DNA of 64,000 bases from Atherix ibis (taxonomy: Eukaryota; Arthropoda; Insecta; Diptera; Athericidae), in assembly GCA_958298945.1 (NCBI GenBank), contig OY282610.1:25506233-25570232 (forward strand). Direction: 5' to 3'. Under the pieces are notes generated by a model that was not told the DNA's origin, searched no databases, and saw only the letters and a program-made list of their open reading frames with translations. The translations under genes and the position numbers were made by a program. Below, piece by piece: positions 23,700-33,058 of the stretch. Position 1 is the first letter of the stretch. Each line of letters starts with the position of its first letter.

Positions 23700-24273
23700 T
23701 ACTTTAATTTCCATATTCCGTTATTATCTGTCGCCTAATGGCTATTAGTCTCATGGCGCTTAGAATATACATGTCAGTAATAACGTTACTTGAAATGATA
23801 ATTAAATAGAAGAAAAGAAATGTGAGGCTATGAGCAACGATTCGATACGCGAACATAACCTAAATTTTCTCCTTAAAATAAATTTATTAAATAAAATTCA
23901 AATCAAAAACAGTTTTTTTTAATATTTTTTTTTCTTTTATTTATATATCAATACACGTTTATGTTGATCGATTCTTTTTTCGCTTGTTGTTTTTTATTTT
24001 TAAATTTTGATTTAGTTTTTCTTTTATTCTAGGAGTAACATAGAATAAGCTCAAATTGTTTAAAAACAAAGTAAAGAAGTAGTTACAAAAAATTAATGCA
24101 ATTTTGTTTTTTTCAAATTATTTTTTTTTTAAAAGGAAATTACAAAAAAAAGTTTATATTTTAACTTTTCTTCTTTTTTTTTTTTAAATTTTAGTTTTGC
24201 TTTCTTTTTCAATGAAAATAAGAAGTAAAAATTAGAGTTAATTAGAAACAATAATAGTAATAATAATAATAAT

Positions 24274-24309
<36 letters not shown>

Positions 24310-25285
24310 CATAATAATAGTAGTTGTAGTAAAAAAATATATACGAGTAAGTATATTTTTGTATATATTTAAAAAAAAAACCAAAAAAAAATTGTCCATT
24401 TTGCATATTCAATTTTTAGTTTTAATTTTTTTAATGAAATTTTCATAAATTTTTCATTACGTTAAATGTGGCACTTCATCTTCTATAAGTTCTTTCTTCT
24501 TATTTTATTTATATTTTTATTATTTTTCTTTTTATTAACGAACAAAATTTTTATTATTTTCTTATTTTATTCATATTATTTGTTGTTTTTTTTTCGGTTT
24601 CCATTCGTGGTTAACGGTACGAATGTACTCTTAATTATTATATAATTGATATCGGTCAACCAATAGGGAAATCCCCTTTTAACGGTTCATTTTTCTGTTA
24701 TTATTAGTAGTGATTTAAGTTTGTTTTTGACAAATCAAATAATTTATTATAAATATTTTTTTGTTGAATCAATTAAAAATTTATTAAAACTAATTTCGAA
24801 GGATTCATAAATTTTTTTTAAAACGCATACAGTCAAAATAAGTTGTTGTCGTCATTGATGATAGTTTGTTTTTCTGTTTTTCTCGTTTCTTTTTACACAA
24901 ATTTTTTCATTTATAATTATTTGCTTATATATTTTTTTTTAATAACATATAATAGAGTAACAAAATTTTTTTTTTATAAACAATAATTTATAAATTAAAA
25001 ATTTCATATCAAAGAGAATTTATCTCTTAAAACTCATAAGGACGAAAATGTAAAAATTAAATTAAATACAAATTTCGAAAAGAGAAAAAATATTTAAATC
25101 AACAGCAAAAAAAATAAATTTATTTATGATTTTTTTTACAATAGAAGAAATTCAAATTTGATTTTGTTGTTGTTTTCGATTTAAAAAATTAAAATAATAA
25201 TAATAATATTAAAAAAATGTGAGATATTCGAGAAAAAAAATTAGAAAATTTAAAAGAGAAGAGAAGAAAAAAAGTTATAATATTG
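23700..25285. other. AT-rich stretch downstream of the secreted-protein gene
   Basis: Extremely A/T-rich with poly(T) and poly(A) tracts and an AAT microsatellite. It could include a long 3' UTR of the minus-strand gene at 25325-28449, but there is no proof. No coding exon was seen. Confidence 0.4.
24250..24325. repeat. (AAT)n microsatellite
   Basis: About 22 AAT units with few interruptions (ATT, ATC, AGT). Confidence 0.95.
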
Positions 25286-25290
25286 GAAAA

Positions 25291-25296
25291 TTTATT
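25291..25296 (-). promoter_or_regulatory. Candidate polyadenylation signal
   Basis: TTTATT on plus gives AATAAA on minus, about 29 bp past the stop codon of the gene. The DNA is so A/T-rich that such hexamers are common, so this is one of several candidates. Confidence 0.3.
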
Positions 25297-25324
25297 ATAT
25301 ATTAGTTAATAGTATGTAATTTTC

Positions 25325-25524
25325 CTAGAGTATTGTTCCTGGCTTTCTGAGCGGTAATCGCCTTCGGTTTCCTAAAAGTCCTAGGCCACGTGGCTGCTCT
25401 GATGATACCTCAACTGGCGATTCGGTTGTTTCATCTTTTTGTTCGTCTTTCACATCTGAATCGTCATCTTTTTGTTCAACTGAATCGACATTCTCATTCT
25501 CATCGTCATCACTTGGGGCCGCTT
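25325..25524 (-). CDS. Terminal exon D of the secreted-protein gene
   Basis: 200 nt encoding an acidic segment (EAAPSDDDENENVDS, then DDDSDVKDEQKDE). A last basic motif RPRGLGLLGNRRRLPLRKPG follows, and the stop TAG is at 25327-25325. The acceptor is TTCTATAATACAG. Confidence 0.88.
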
Positions 25525-28251
25525 CTGTATTATAGAAAAAAAATAATTCCATAAAAATCGATAAAATCAAGCAAATAGAAGTAATTATGGTGGATCACCA
25601 TAAACAAATTTTATATGGTTAGTCCAGATTGGCTCTTACCTGTTGTTGTTGATGATAGACCAATGCGACGCCTTGAAATTAGTGGATTTACTTTACGGTT
25701 GACTGCCAATGGTTGAGATTTTGGCTTTTCAGTCTTTGTGTTTATTTGGATTCTAGGACGATTGCGTAGTCGATTGAGACCCGACGCCTGAGTTGTACTT
25801 TCGGCTGGCTGTTGTTTTTCGTCATTGGCCGCATCTGCATTTGCTTCATCTTTAGGCTCGGTTTGTGTTGAAGCGTCTTCCGTTTTCTTTTCGCTGTCAT
25901 CTGATTCGATTTCGGTGGTTGGTGCAGCGGTTGTACGCAGGGTGTTAAGACGACCACGTGGCAATAAACGGTTTCCACCAACAATGGGTCTATTCAAATT
26001 GAACCTCGATGGCCGTGTTGGTACAGAGGCGCTTGGGGTCTGTTTCTCCTCAGATTTATCGGCGACATCATGATCGCTTGTTTCAGAAGGTGCAGCTGTC
26101 GAAGCGGGCGATGGACGACTTCTGGCTCTGATGTTAAATGTCGGTCGCAGGCGTTGAGCACGTGCTGTCGTACTAGGCACTTGGGCATCAACGGCATTTT
26201 CATCGAGACTCTTTTCAGTTGTGGTCGTACGTAAGCTGAATCGGTTACGAGCTGGAATTATTTTTTTGCAGTTATTAATATTGCATTAGCGATTAAATTC
26301 GATTAAATTTAGAATCAGAAAGTTAACAATGAAAAAAAATACTACATACTTTTGCCTCTTAGTGATCCGGGACCGGATGACGCAATTGGCTTAGACTCTT
26401 CTTTGGTAGCGACATCTTCTTGTACTGGCGCACTTGTTGGTCGGGAAGCTCTATTCCCGAATGATGGACGTTGGAATCGATCTGTTCCATATTAAATGAT
26501 TTTATGTATTATTTGCAATATTCGTAATAATAATTGAATATCATTTTTTGTACTCACTTCTAGCCTTTGTAGTTCGTTCCTGTTCAACATCAGCGCTCGA
26601 TTCTGTTGAGGTTGTCACTGGTCCAGTAGATTTGGCTCGGAAACGATTGCGTCCCGTAGTCGATAATCCTCGTCGTCCGCCTGGCAATTGTGGAGGAGCT
26701 GGAGTTGTAGTTGTTGTTGTTGTCGTTGTTGTGGTAGTCGTAGTTGTTGTTGTTGTAGGTTCGGCAGTGGTTGTGGTTGCTGGTGTAGTACTAAGTGAGC
26801 CATTTTCATCATCTTCGCCATCGTTAACAACTGTTGTCAAGTCAACATCATCAGTTGAATCCGGAAGTTTAGTGGTTGAATCATTATTATCAGAATCTGT
26901 AGTAGAATCGACGTTGAGGTTTTCATTAGCTAGAATTGCATATAAGTCAAATGCAGCCTTCTCCATCAGGGGGGTTGTATTCTCTTCATCAGTGACACTA
27001 TCATCACCATCTCTCACATCGATTTCGGTTTCGCTAGCGTTGTCAGTGTTGCTCTTCTCTTCGGCATTGGTATCTTTATCATCGCCAGATTTATCTTTAA
27101 TCGTTGATTCTGCATCGTTTTGCTTGCTGTTGTTATCTTCCAAAGATGATTGCTTGTTCAGTTCGGTGTCCAGATTACGGTTGGTCTTCACTTGTTTTTC
27201 ATCTGTGTTGAAGGTGTCGCTATCAACTAATTCCAAACTTGGTCGCTTTACACCAATTTTCCTACCTCCTGTAGCAGCAGCAGTGTCAGTATCACCAGGA
27301 GTGGGAGTAACTTCGCCTCCTGAACTCGACAGATCCTTGCTACGAGGTGGGAAACGAGTATTCAATGGAAGACGACCTTCTTCGATTTCCTCAATAACAG
27401 GAATACTGCTACGACCTTTAGCCTTGCTTACGATTTCATTATCAGGTGCTGATGTTGTGCTCCTCTCGATGTTCGTGTAACGTGATTTACCTCGACTGGT
27501 GACTTCCTTCGATTGGCTTGCGGCTGCATTGCTACCTGCTTCAGAATTCTTGCCCTTTCCTGCATTGGCTGTCTTATTATCATCATCGTAGTAGTAATAG
27601 TATACATATTCATATTCATAATCAACTCCGTTCGGTCCCTTTTTGATTTGGATTCTTGACTTTTGATTATTTTCCGATCCGGCCTCATCCAGTGTGATCG
27701 ACTGATCAATTAGACCTTCATTCACTACCACATGATCATCCTCGTCTTTAAGTTTTTGTTTGTCAGCTTCTTCGGGACTGGGCTCTGGTGTTGTTGTCAA
27801 TACGGGTAAGCTGGCTGGTGTTGGTGCTATCAACTTTTCGCTAGAAACCTCCTGAGCTAATCTAGCAACACGATCCTGTTCTTCTTTTTCGATAGCACGT
27901 TTCGATTCGATACTTTTCATCACATCTTCATTAATCAAAGCACTCAAAATGGGATTCAATTCTGGTCGTTCTTTAGTTGGGAACAGATTCTGTGTGTGCT
28001 GTTGTTGCATCAAATCAGCCAACTCATAGGCTTTACTATCAGTACTCTCATCAGCAACTGCTTCATCTAATATTTTAACAATTGGCCTTTCATTAAGAAT
28101 TTTATGCGATGTTTGAAAATCGTTATTCTCATGGATTTTATGCGATGTTTCAAAATCATTTATTTGATTCGCATTTAAATTGGCATTTGTATTTTTACTA
28201 TCATCACTATCGTTATTATTATCACTATTCTTATTATTATCATTAATATTA

Positions 28252-28289
<38 letters not shown>

Positions 28290-28449
28290 GCTATTATTAT
28301 CACTATCACTATTATCCTTATTAATCGATATCGATACAGACGATGTTACACTAGTACTGCTAGCCTTGGGATTATCACTTTTATCCTCTTGGGTGGCATC
28401 GTTGATAGCTTGAGCTGTCACCATTAATAATATACAACTTATAAGAAAT
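25325..28449 (-). CDS. Secreted low-complexity Thr/Asn/acidic-rich protein with Arg-rich repeats (5'-partial, four exons)
   Basis: I do not recognise the gene. Exons, in transcript order, are 28449-26558, 26481-26350, 26251-25640 and 25524-25325. All three introns within this set are GT-AG and phase 1, and the reading frame closes perfectly, giving about 945 residues. The first exon opens directly after an acceptor (TTCTCTTTTAAG) with codons FLISCILLMVTAQA. That is a signal-peptide core and cleavage region, so the true start Met lies in an unseen exon further up (phase 2 intron). The Met at 28424 is probably internal. The mature protein has an Asn run, a Tyr/Asp block, a poly-Thr run and repeated NRF/RFxxR motifs separated by Thr-, Glu- and Asp-rich linkers. 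No chitin-binding or enzyme domain is visible. A cuticle, eggshell or other extracellular matrix role is plausible but inferred only from composition and secretion. Confidence 0.85.
25640..26251 (-). CDS. Exon C of the secreted-protein gene
   Basis: 612 nt (204 codons), phase 1 at both ends. The acceptor is AATTCCAG and the donor ACAGGTAAGA. It carries at least five Arg-rich motifs: RNRFSLRTTTTE, RLRPTFNIRARSRP, SRFNLNRPIVGGNRLLPRGR, LNRLRNRPRIQ and VNPLISRRRIG. Between them are Thr/Pro/Glu/Asp-rich linkers. The repeated pattern suggests growth by duplication of a basic-motif plus acidic-linker module. Confidence 0.88.
26350..26481 (-). CDS. Exon B of the secreted-protein gene
   Basis: 132 nt (44 codons), phase 1 at both ends, so it could be skipped without a frameshift. 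The acceptor is ATGGAACAG and the donor AAAAGTATGT. The translation begins with RFQRPSFGNRASRP, the second copy of the RF motif, and ends PGSLRGK. Confidence 0.85.
26558..28449 (-). CDS. Exon A of the secreted-protein gene
   Basis: 1892 nt, holding 630 full codons. The hydrophobic FLISCILL segment ends at TAQA, a typical signal-peptidase site. Then come a Ser/Asn/Asp-rich region with an 11-Asn run (AAT/AAC codons near 28255-28295) and a local duplication of TSHKI (INDFETSHKI, NDFQTSHKI). A more ordinary, probably helical segment follows (about 28060-27850: ILDEAVADES ... ELADLMQQQHTQNLF ... ALINEDVMKSIESKRAIEKE). Next is the block GPNGVDYEYEYVYYYYYDDD (about 27640-27580). Acidic Ser/Thr-rich sequence, a poly-Thr run (about 26765-26705) and the first NRFR motif complete it. 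The donor is AGAAGTGAGT, leaving one base. Confidence 0.88.
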
Positions 28450-28640
28450 CTTAAAAGAGAAGAAATATATTAATTAGAAAATTAATTATCATCTTTTAGA
28501 ATGGAAAGTAGGAAGGTAATTATTATTATTATTCTTATAAGCTATTAGGTTCAGTGTTTTTCTTCAAATACCATCGCAAGTGTTTTGGAATTTTCTAGGA
28601 AAATAACTTTTAAATTTAAAAAAAATAATCTTTAATAAAA
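28450..28640. other. Intron sequence upstream of exon A
   Basis: A pyrimidine tract and AG acceptor lie immediately above 28449. The missing first coding exon was not found: I checked the visible GTAAGT-like donors on minus up to about 64 kb and none was preceded by a short open ATG segment in phase 2. Confidence 0.5.
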
Positions 28641-28654
28641 AAAAAATTGGAAAA

Positions 28655-28785
28655 ATATTTGAAAATTGTTGAAATTGCTCTCTAATTTTATAAAAGATGA
28701 TGATCCATTTTACAATTTTAAAAGTCATGTTTATTAAAATATATTTTTAATTCAAATTTTGATCAAATTTTTATTTTACTTTAGT
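28655..28785 (-). mobile_element. 3' end fragment of the WPPRS transposon family in the upstream intron
   Basis: The minus strand shows the family signature AATGGCAATA (28803-28794) and a terminal AAAATGGATCATC (about 28705-28693). The coding part is gone. Confidence 0.5.
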
Positions 28786-28867
28786 GGAAAAGTATTGCCA
28801 TTATATATATTTAAAAAAATATTTTTTCAATAAAACTAGTTAAAGATAATTTTTTAAAAAGTTTTGT

Positions 28868-29934
28868 GCCAGAAAAAGAGCATATGCGGGAAGCTCTGCT
28901 TTTCTGCTTCAATTTGAAGAAATCGGCTGCCGAATCGCATAGAATGCTTGTTGAGGCCTATGGTGACAGTGCTTTATCGGAAACAACGTGTCAAGATTCG
29001 TTTCGTTGGTTCAAAGACGGAATTTTGAATTGTGGGACAAGAAGCGTGAAAATCGGCCTAGGAAGGTTGAGGACTATCAATTGCAGGCTCTTTTGGACGA
29101 AGACGATACCCAATCATAAAAAATGCTCGCGGAGCAATTGGATGTTACTCAACCCAATTTCTAAGATTGAAAAGATCGGAAAATGGGTGCCGCATGAACT
29201 GACCGATAGGCAGATGGAGCGACGCCAAAAGACATGCGAAATCTTGCTCGCCAGACAAAAAAGAAAGTCGTTCCTGCATCGGATTGTGACATGCGATGAA
29301 AAGTGGATATATTTTCAGAATTGTAAACGCAAGAAATCGTGCGTCGATCCCGGCAAATCAGCAACCTCTTCCCCAAGACCAAATTGCTTCGGACGGAAGC
29401 CGCTGCTGTGGGTTTGGTGGGATCAGCAGGGTATCGTCTACTGTGCGATGTTGAAACCTGGTGAAACTGTCAATGCCCACCGCTACCACTAACAACGGAT
29501 AAAATTTCACCGTGCTATGCGTGAAAAAAGGACAGATTATCAACAAAGACATGACAAGCTGATTTTCCTCCACAACAACGCACCATCGCACATGTCAGAA
29601 ATGGACCGAAACTACTTGGAAACACTCAACTAGGAGGTGCTACCCTACTTCGCTTATTCGCCAGACCTGTCCCCTTCCGACTACCACCTGTTTTCGTCGA
29701 TGAGCCACGTGCTCGCTGAGCAGCACTTCGATTCATACGAAGACGTCCGAAAATGGCTTGATAAGTGGTTTGCCTCGAAAGAGAAGGAATTTTTTTTTGG
29801 CTCCATCCGAGAGATGGGAAAAATGTATAGCTAGCGAGGGCAAGTACTTTGAATAAATTTGTTATTGCTTTCTGTGAATAAAAAACATGTGTTTTTTTTG
29901 ACTAAAAAACAGCGGATTTAAGCTTATATACCTG
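28868..29934 (+). mobile_element. Mos1-like mariner, copy 2 (5'-truncated)
   Basis: Starts abruptly near 28868 without the left inverted repeat. The transposase text begins EHMREALLFCFNLKKSAAES, close to copy 1. Two compensating frameshifts blur about 29010-29165, then WVPHELTDRQMERR resumes. Catalytic motifs: VTCDEKW (first Asp kept, about 29290), HNNAPSH with Asn in place of the second Asp (29574-29576), and SPDLSPSDYHLF with the third Asp kept (29679-29681). The C-terminal frame 29637-29834 is intact to KMYS. The right TIR near 29900-29933 matches copy 1. The stop and AAC codon make it inactive. It lies about 0.4 kb above exon A, so probably in an intron or promoter of that gene. Confidence 0.9.
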
Positions 29935-29999
29935 GTAGACCAGATGGAATTATCTAAGTTTAAACTAAGAATGATCTCTTCCTTTTCTGACCAAAATGT

Positions 30000-30275
30000 A
30001 CAATAGACAGTAACTTATACAATGGCTTCCCCACAGTTACGTGTCTACGAATCAAGAAATGAGCCTCATTGACGAAGAAAATTTTTAATCTAATCGCGTG
30101 AAATGTGGCTACTTCAGAATTACCATTTTTATAGAAAATGTATACTATTTGAACATATATAATATAAAAATGGCAATATCTTATATAAATATAATTATAT
30201 AATAAATGATAGATTTTTTTAAATAAATATCAAATGACAATGTTATATTTTTCCAAATTTCAAAATGGATAGCCT
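30000..30275. mobile_element. Two abutting fragments of the WPPRS/DEAHF family
   Basis: Minus-strand FFVNEAHFLI-like text at about 30085-30055 is the DEAHF motif with Asp to Asn. The plus-strand 3' signature follows, with AATGGCAATA (about 30168) and TTTCCAAATTTC/ATGGATAGCC (30250-30275). Confidence 0.5.
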
Positions 30276-30279
30276 TGTA

Positions 30280-32090
30280 GATCAGTTCTTTGATAATTCG
30301 AAATTAAATTTCTTTTCTTTTCAAATGATTATAAATAACACCATTTATAAATGTTTATATTATTTTCTTCTTCTTTTTTTGTTGAAAATATATTCATTTT
30401 ATAGTTGCCAACAAAACAATATTATTATTGAGCAAGAATATTATTATTTTATGGTTTTTTTTTTTGCATTTTAGTAGAAACATTTGCTTTTCAATCATAT
30501 AAATTGCAAATGAACTCCAATCTGTCTACAAGGTTAAATGTTCAAAATGTTGATGAACTTTTACTTTGCAATTTTTTTGATCAATTAGTTTATATATGGT
30601 ATACAAAAAGAATAGATACTTTTGCATAAGTAAATCTAAACTTGAGGATTATATGAGATTTGATTTTATCGTCAGTTAGGCCGAAGATTTAATAAACTCA
30701 TAGATCTTTTTATGGTCCGAGAGATACGATTAGTGTCTGTAAAAGTGCTTCTTAGAAATCATACTAGCCATTTGGAAATTTTATAAGACAACTAGAATAT
30801 GAAGAGCGGACATTTTCTTAGAATTGTGTTTGATTTAAATCAGACGTACACGTACATTGAACTAAAGTGCCATGCCAATCCGCGATCTTTCTTTGCCCAT
30901 CTTTTCGGCAAATGCTATCGTTTACTTGGTCACGTCCAGGAGGATTTACGTAATCGTGACCGAAACATTTGCATAGCAAATGAATTTTTCACTCTTCACC
31001 GGTCATTTTAATTAATATTTATTTTCTACTCTAATCGATAGGTAAATATGTGTACATTAAGTACGGGTATATGGCATAAATAGATTCTCTTGACATTTAC
31101 ATATGAGTATATAATAAAAAGTACTTATATTAATAGAGAGCTATAAAAACAAATTGAAAATAAAAATAATATGGTAAAAAAAAAACCAAAAGAGTTTTTA
31201 ATACTTTATAGTTTTTATGGTATTTTGAATTTGTTTCTTTTTTGCAATGCATCATAGATAATTAATGGGAAAATATTCCATACCTGAATAGATGTGAAAT
31301 CGATAGATGGGAAAAGTTTAAAAGTTTTTCGAAAATACCAACGATATAAAATAACTAAAATATTGAAGAAATTTGTATTTTTTTTCTTCAGTTTTCCAAC
31401 AACAAAAAAAAAAAATAATGGAATTTATTTTAGAAATTTTCTTTCTATACATGAATAGAAATTAAATGGTAGTTACAATATAATAATGGTAATTCATAAA
31501 TTGGCTATTACTTATATAGAGGTGTGTAAAGTATGCGAGTACAAGCGTGCCATCTTCACTTTCCCCAATAAACGAGTCAAGTATGTGCGTACAGAATTGA
31601 TTGTTGTCGTTTTTTGTTCGAGAATCGAACGTTCACCGATTGCGCTATTGGAATGAAGTGAACCTTGACAAGTAAATTATCCAAAGTGAATCAGATGGAA
31701 ATTTAGGTAAATAAATAGTAAAACATGTCAACATTTACAAAATAACTATAGAAGACGAAAAAATATTAAAATTGTCATTATTAGTTATTAATGAAAAAAT
31801 ACGTGCACGTACAAATGGAGGCCGATCGAACCGAACCAATCGAGATGATCGACGATAGTTTGATCGTTTTCTTTATGATTTTCGTTATTTTTGAAAATGT
31901 ACACACGAGAGAAAAAGTATATTAAAATGACACTTAACCAAATAAAAAAAAGAAAATTATTATTTATTTATAAATGCAAGAATATTATAAGAAAATCAAC
32001 GTTATTCCAGAATAAATTACATTAAATTATTGGTTTTATTTTTGGGAGACTCATAGCCACATTACCCATAAGACGATGACGTCATTTGAT
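30280..32090. other. Gene-free stretch
   Basis: The 30799-31011 part is GC-richer and open for 70 codons on plus. It contains GGTCACG and CGTGACC 30 bp apart and the octamer ATTTGCAT. It has no start context, splice sites or domain, so I read it as possibly conserved non-coding DNA. The remainder is AT-rich. Confidence 0.4.
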
Positions 32091-32096
32091 GATATG

Positions 32097-32975
32097 CGAG
32101 GTCTATTCAAAAAGTATAGCGAATTTTGAATTTCCGCGGTTTACGTATATTCGATTTTCAATTATGTTGATACTCATTTCTCTCTCTTATGCCGACAAGT
32201 TCGGCCATTTTGAATGTTCAGTTAATTTTTGACAGCTGCTTTGCTTGCACGTGTTTTGGCTCGTCTTCGATTTTTTCTCAATTTCGACCAAAAACATCAT
32301 CGCAATAACATTGCTTAGGAGCTGTTGGACTCTGCCCGCGACGATCCAAATTTGCTCCAGAGGATCATAACTGGTGACGAATCATGGGATTATGGTTATG
32401 ACGTGGAAACCAGAGCTCATTCATCCCAATGAAAGCTGCCGCACAAGCTAAGACCGAAAAAATCGCCAAGTTCGGTCGAATGAGAAGGTTTTGCTTACAG
32501 TTTTCTTCGATTGTAGGGGCGTGGTGCATCATAAGTTCTTGCCACAGGGTAGAACAGTCAATAAGAAATATTACCTGCAAGTTATGCGAAGCAATCCGCC
32601 AGAAACGCCCGGATTTGTAGAAGAACAAAAATTGGCTTTTGCCATTTTTGGCCAAAAACAACACACTAATAATATCGCAGCCACCGTATTCCCCAGATCT
32701 GGCCCCCTGTAACTTTTTATTGTTCCCGAAACTGAAGAGCCCCATGAAAGGATGACGCTACGCTTCGATTGAGGAGATAAAGACGGCATCAAAGGAGAAG
32801 CTGAACAAGATCACAAAAAATGATTTTTTGAAATGCTTCGAGGATTGGAAAAAACGTTTGCACAAGTGTATAATATCTGAGGAGGGGGGGGGGGGGCTGG
32901 TCTTTGTTTTGTGTACAAAAAATATTTTTTGAAAAAAAAACACAAAATTCGCGATACATTTTGAACAGAGCTTGT
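32097..32975 (+). mobile_element. Deleted mariner with TIRs (LPQGRTVNK type), copy 1
   Basis: The ends match as inverted repeats: about 32101-32135 (GGTCTATTCAAAAAGTATAG, then CGAATTTTG) against 32943-32973, each next to TA. The transposase is reduced to its C-terminal half: DDPNLLQRIITGDES (first Asp), VLLTVFFDCRGVVHH, LPQGRTVNK (about 32545), AIRQKRPDL after a frameshift, FLAKNN, PPYSPDLAPCNFLLFPKLK (about 32685-32735) and EEIKTASKEKLNKITKNDFL. The HDNAPAH block is deleted and the third Asp is Asn (PCNF). A run of 13 G interrupts the end at 32884-32896. Confidence 0.85.
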
Positions 32976-33058
32976 ATTAGTGAATGGTTACTTTTAATAT
33001 AACTCATCAGTGGTGGAGATACAAAGTACAATAAATTTAAAAAAAAATAGAAAATTAT

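Noticed and set aside
26548..27480. 310-codon plus-strand frame opposite the secreted-protein gene
   Set aside because: It is the antisense shadow of exon A. Its Val-rich run is the complement of the poly-Thr codons, and the minus-strand splice sites and closing frame settle the orientation.
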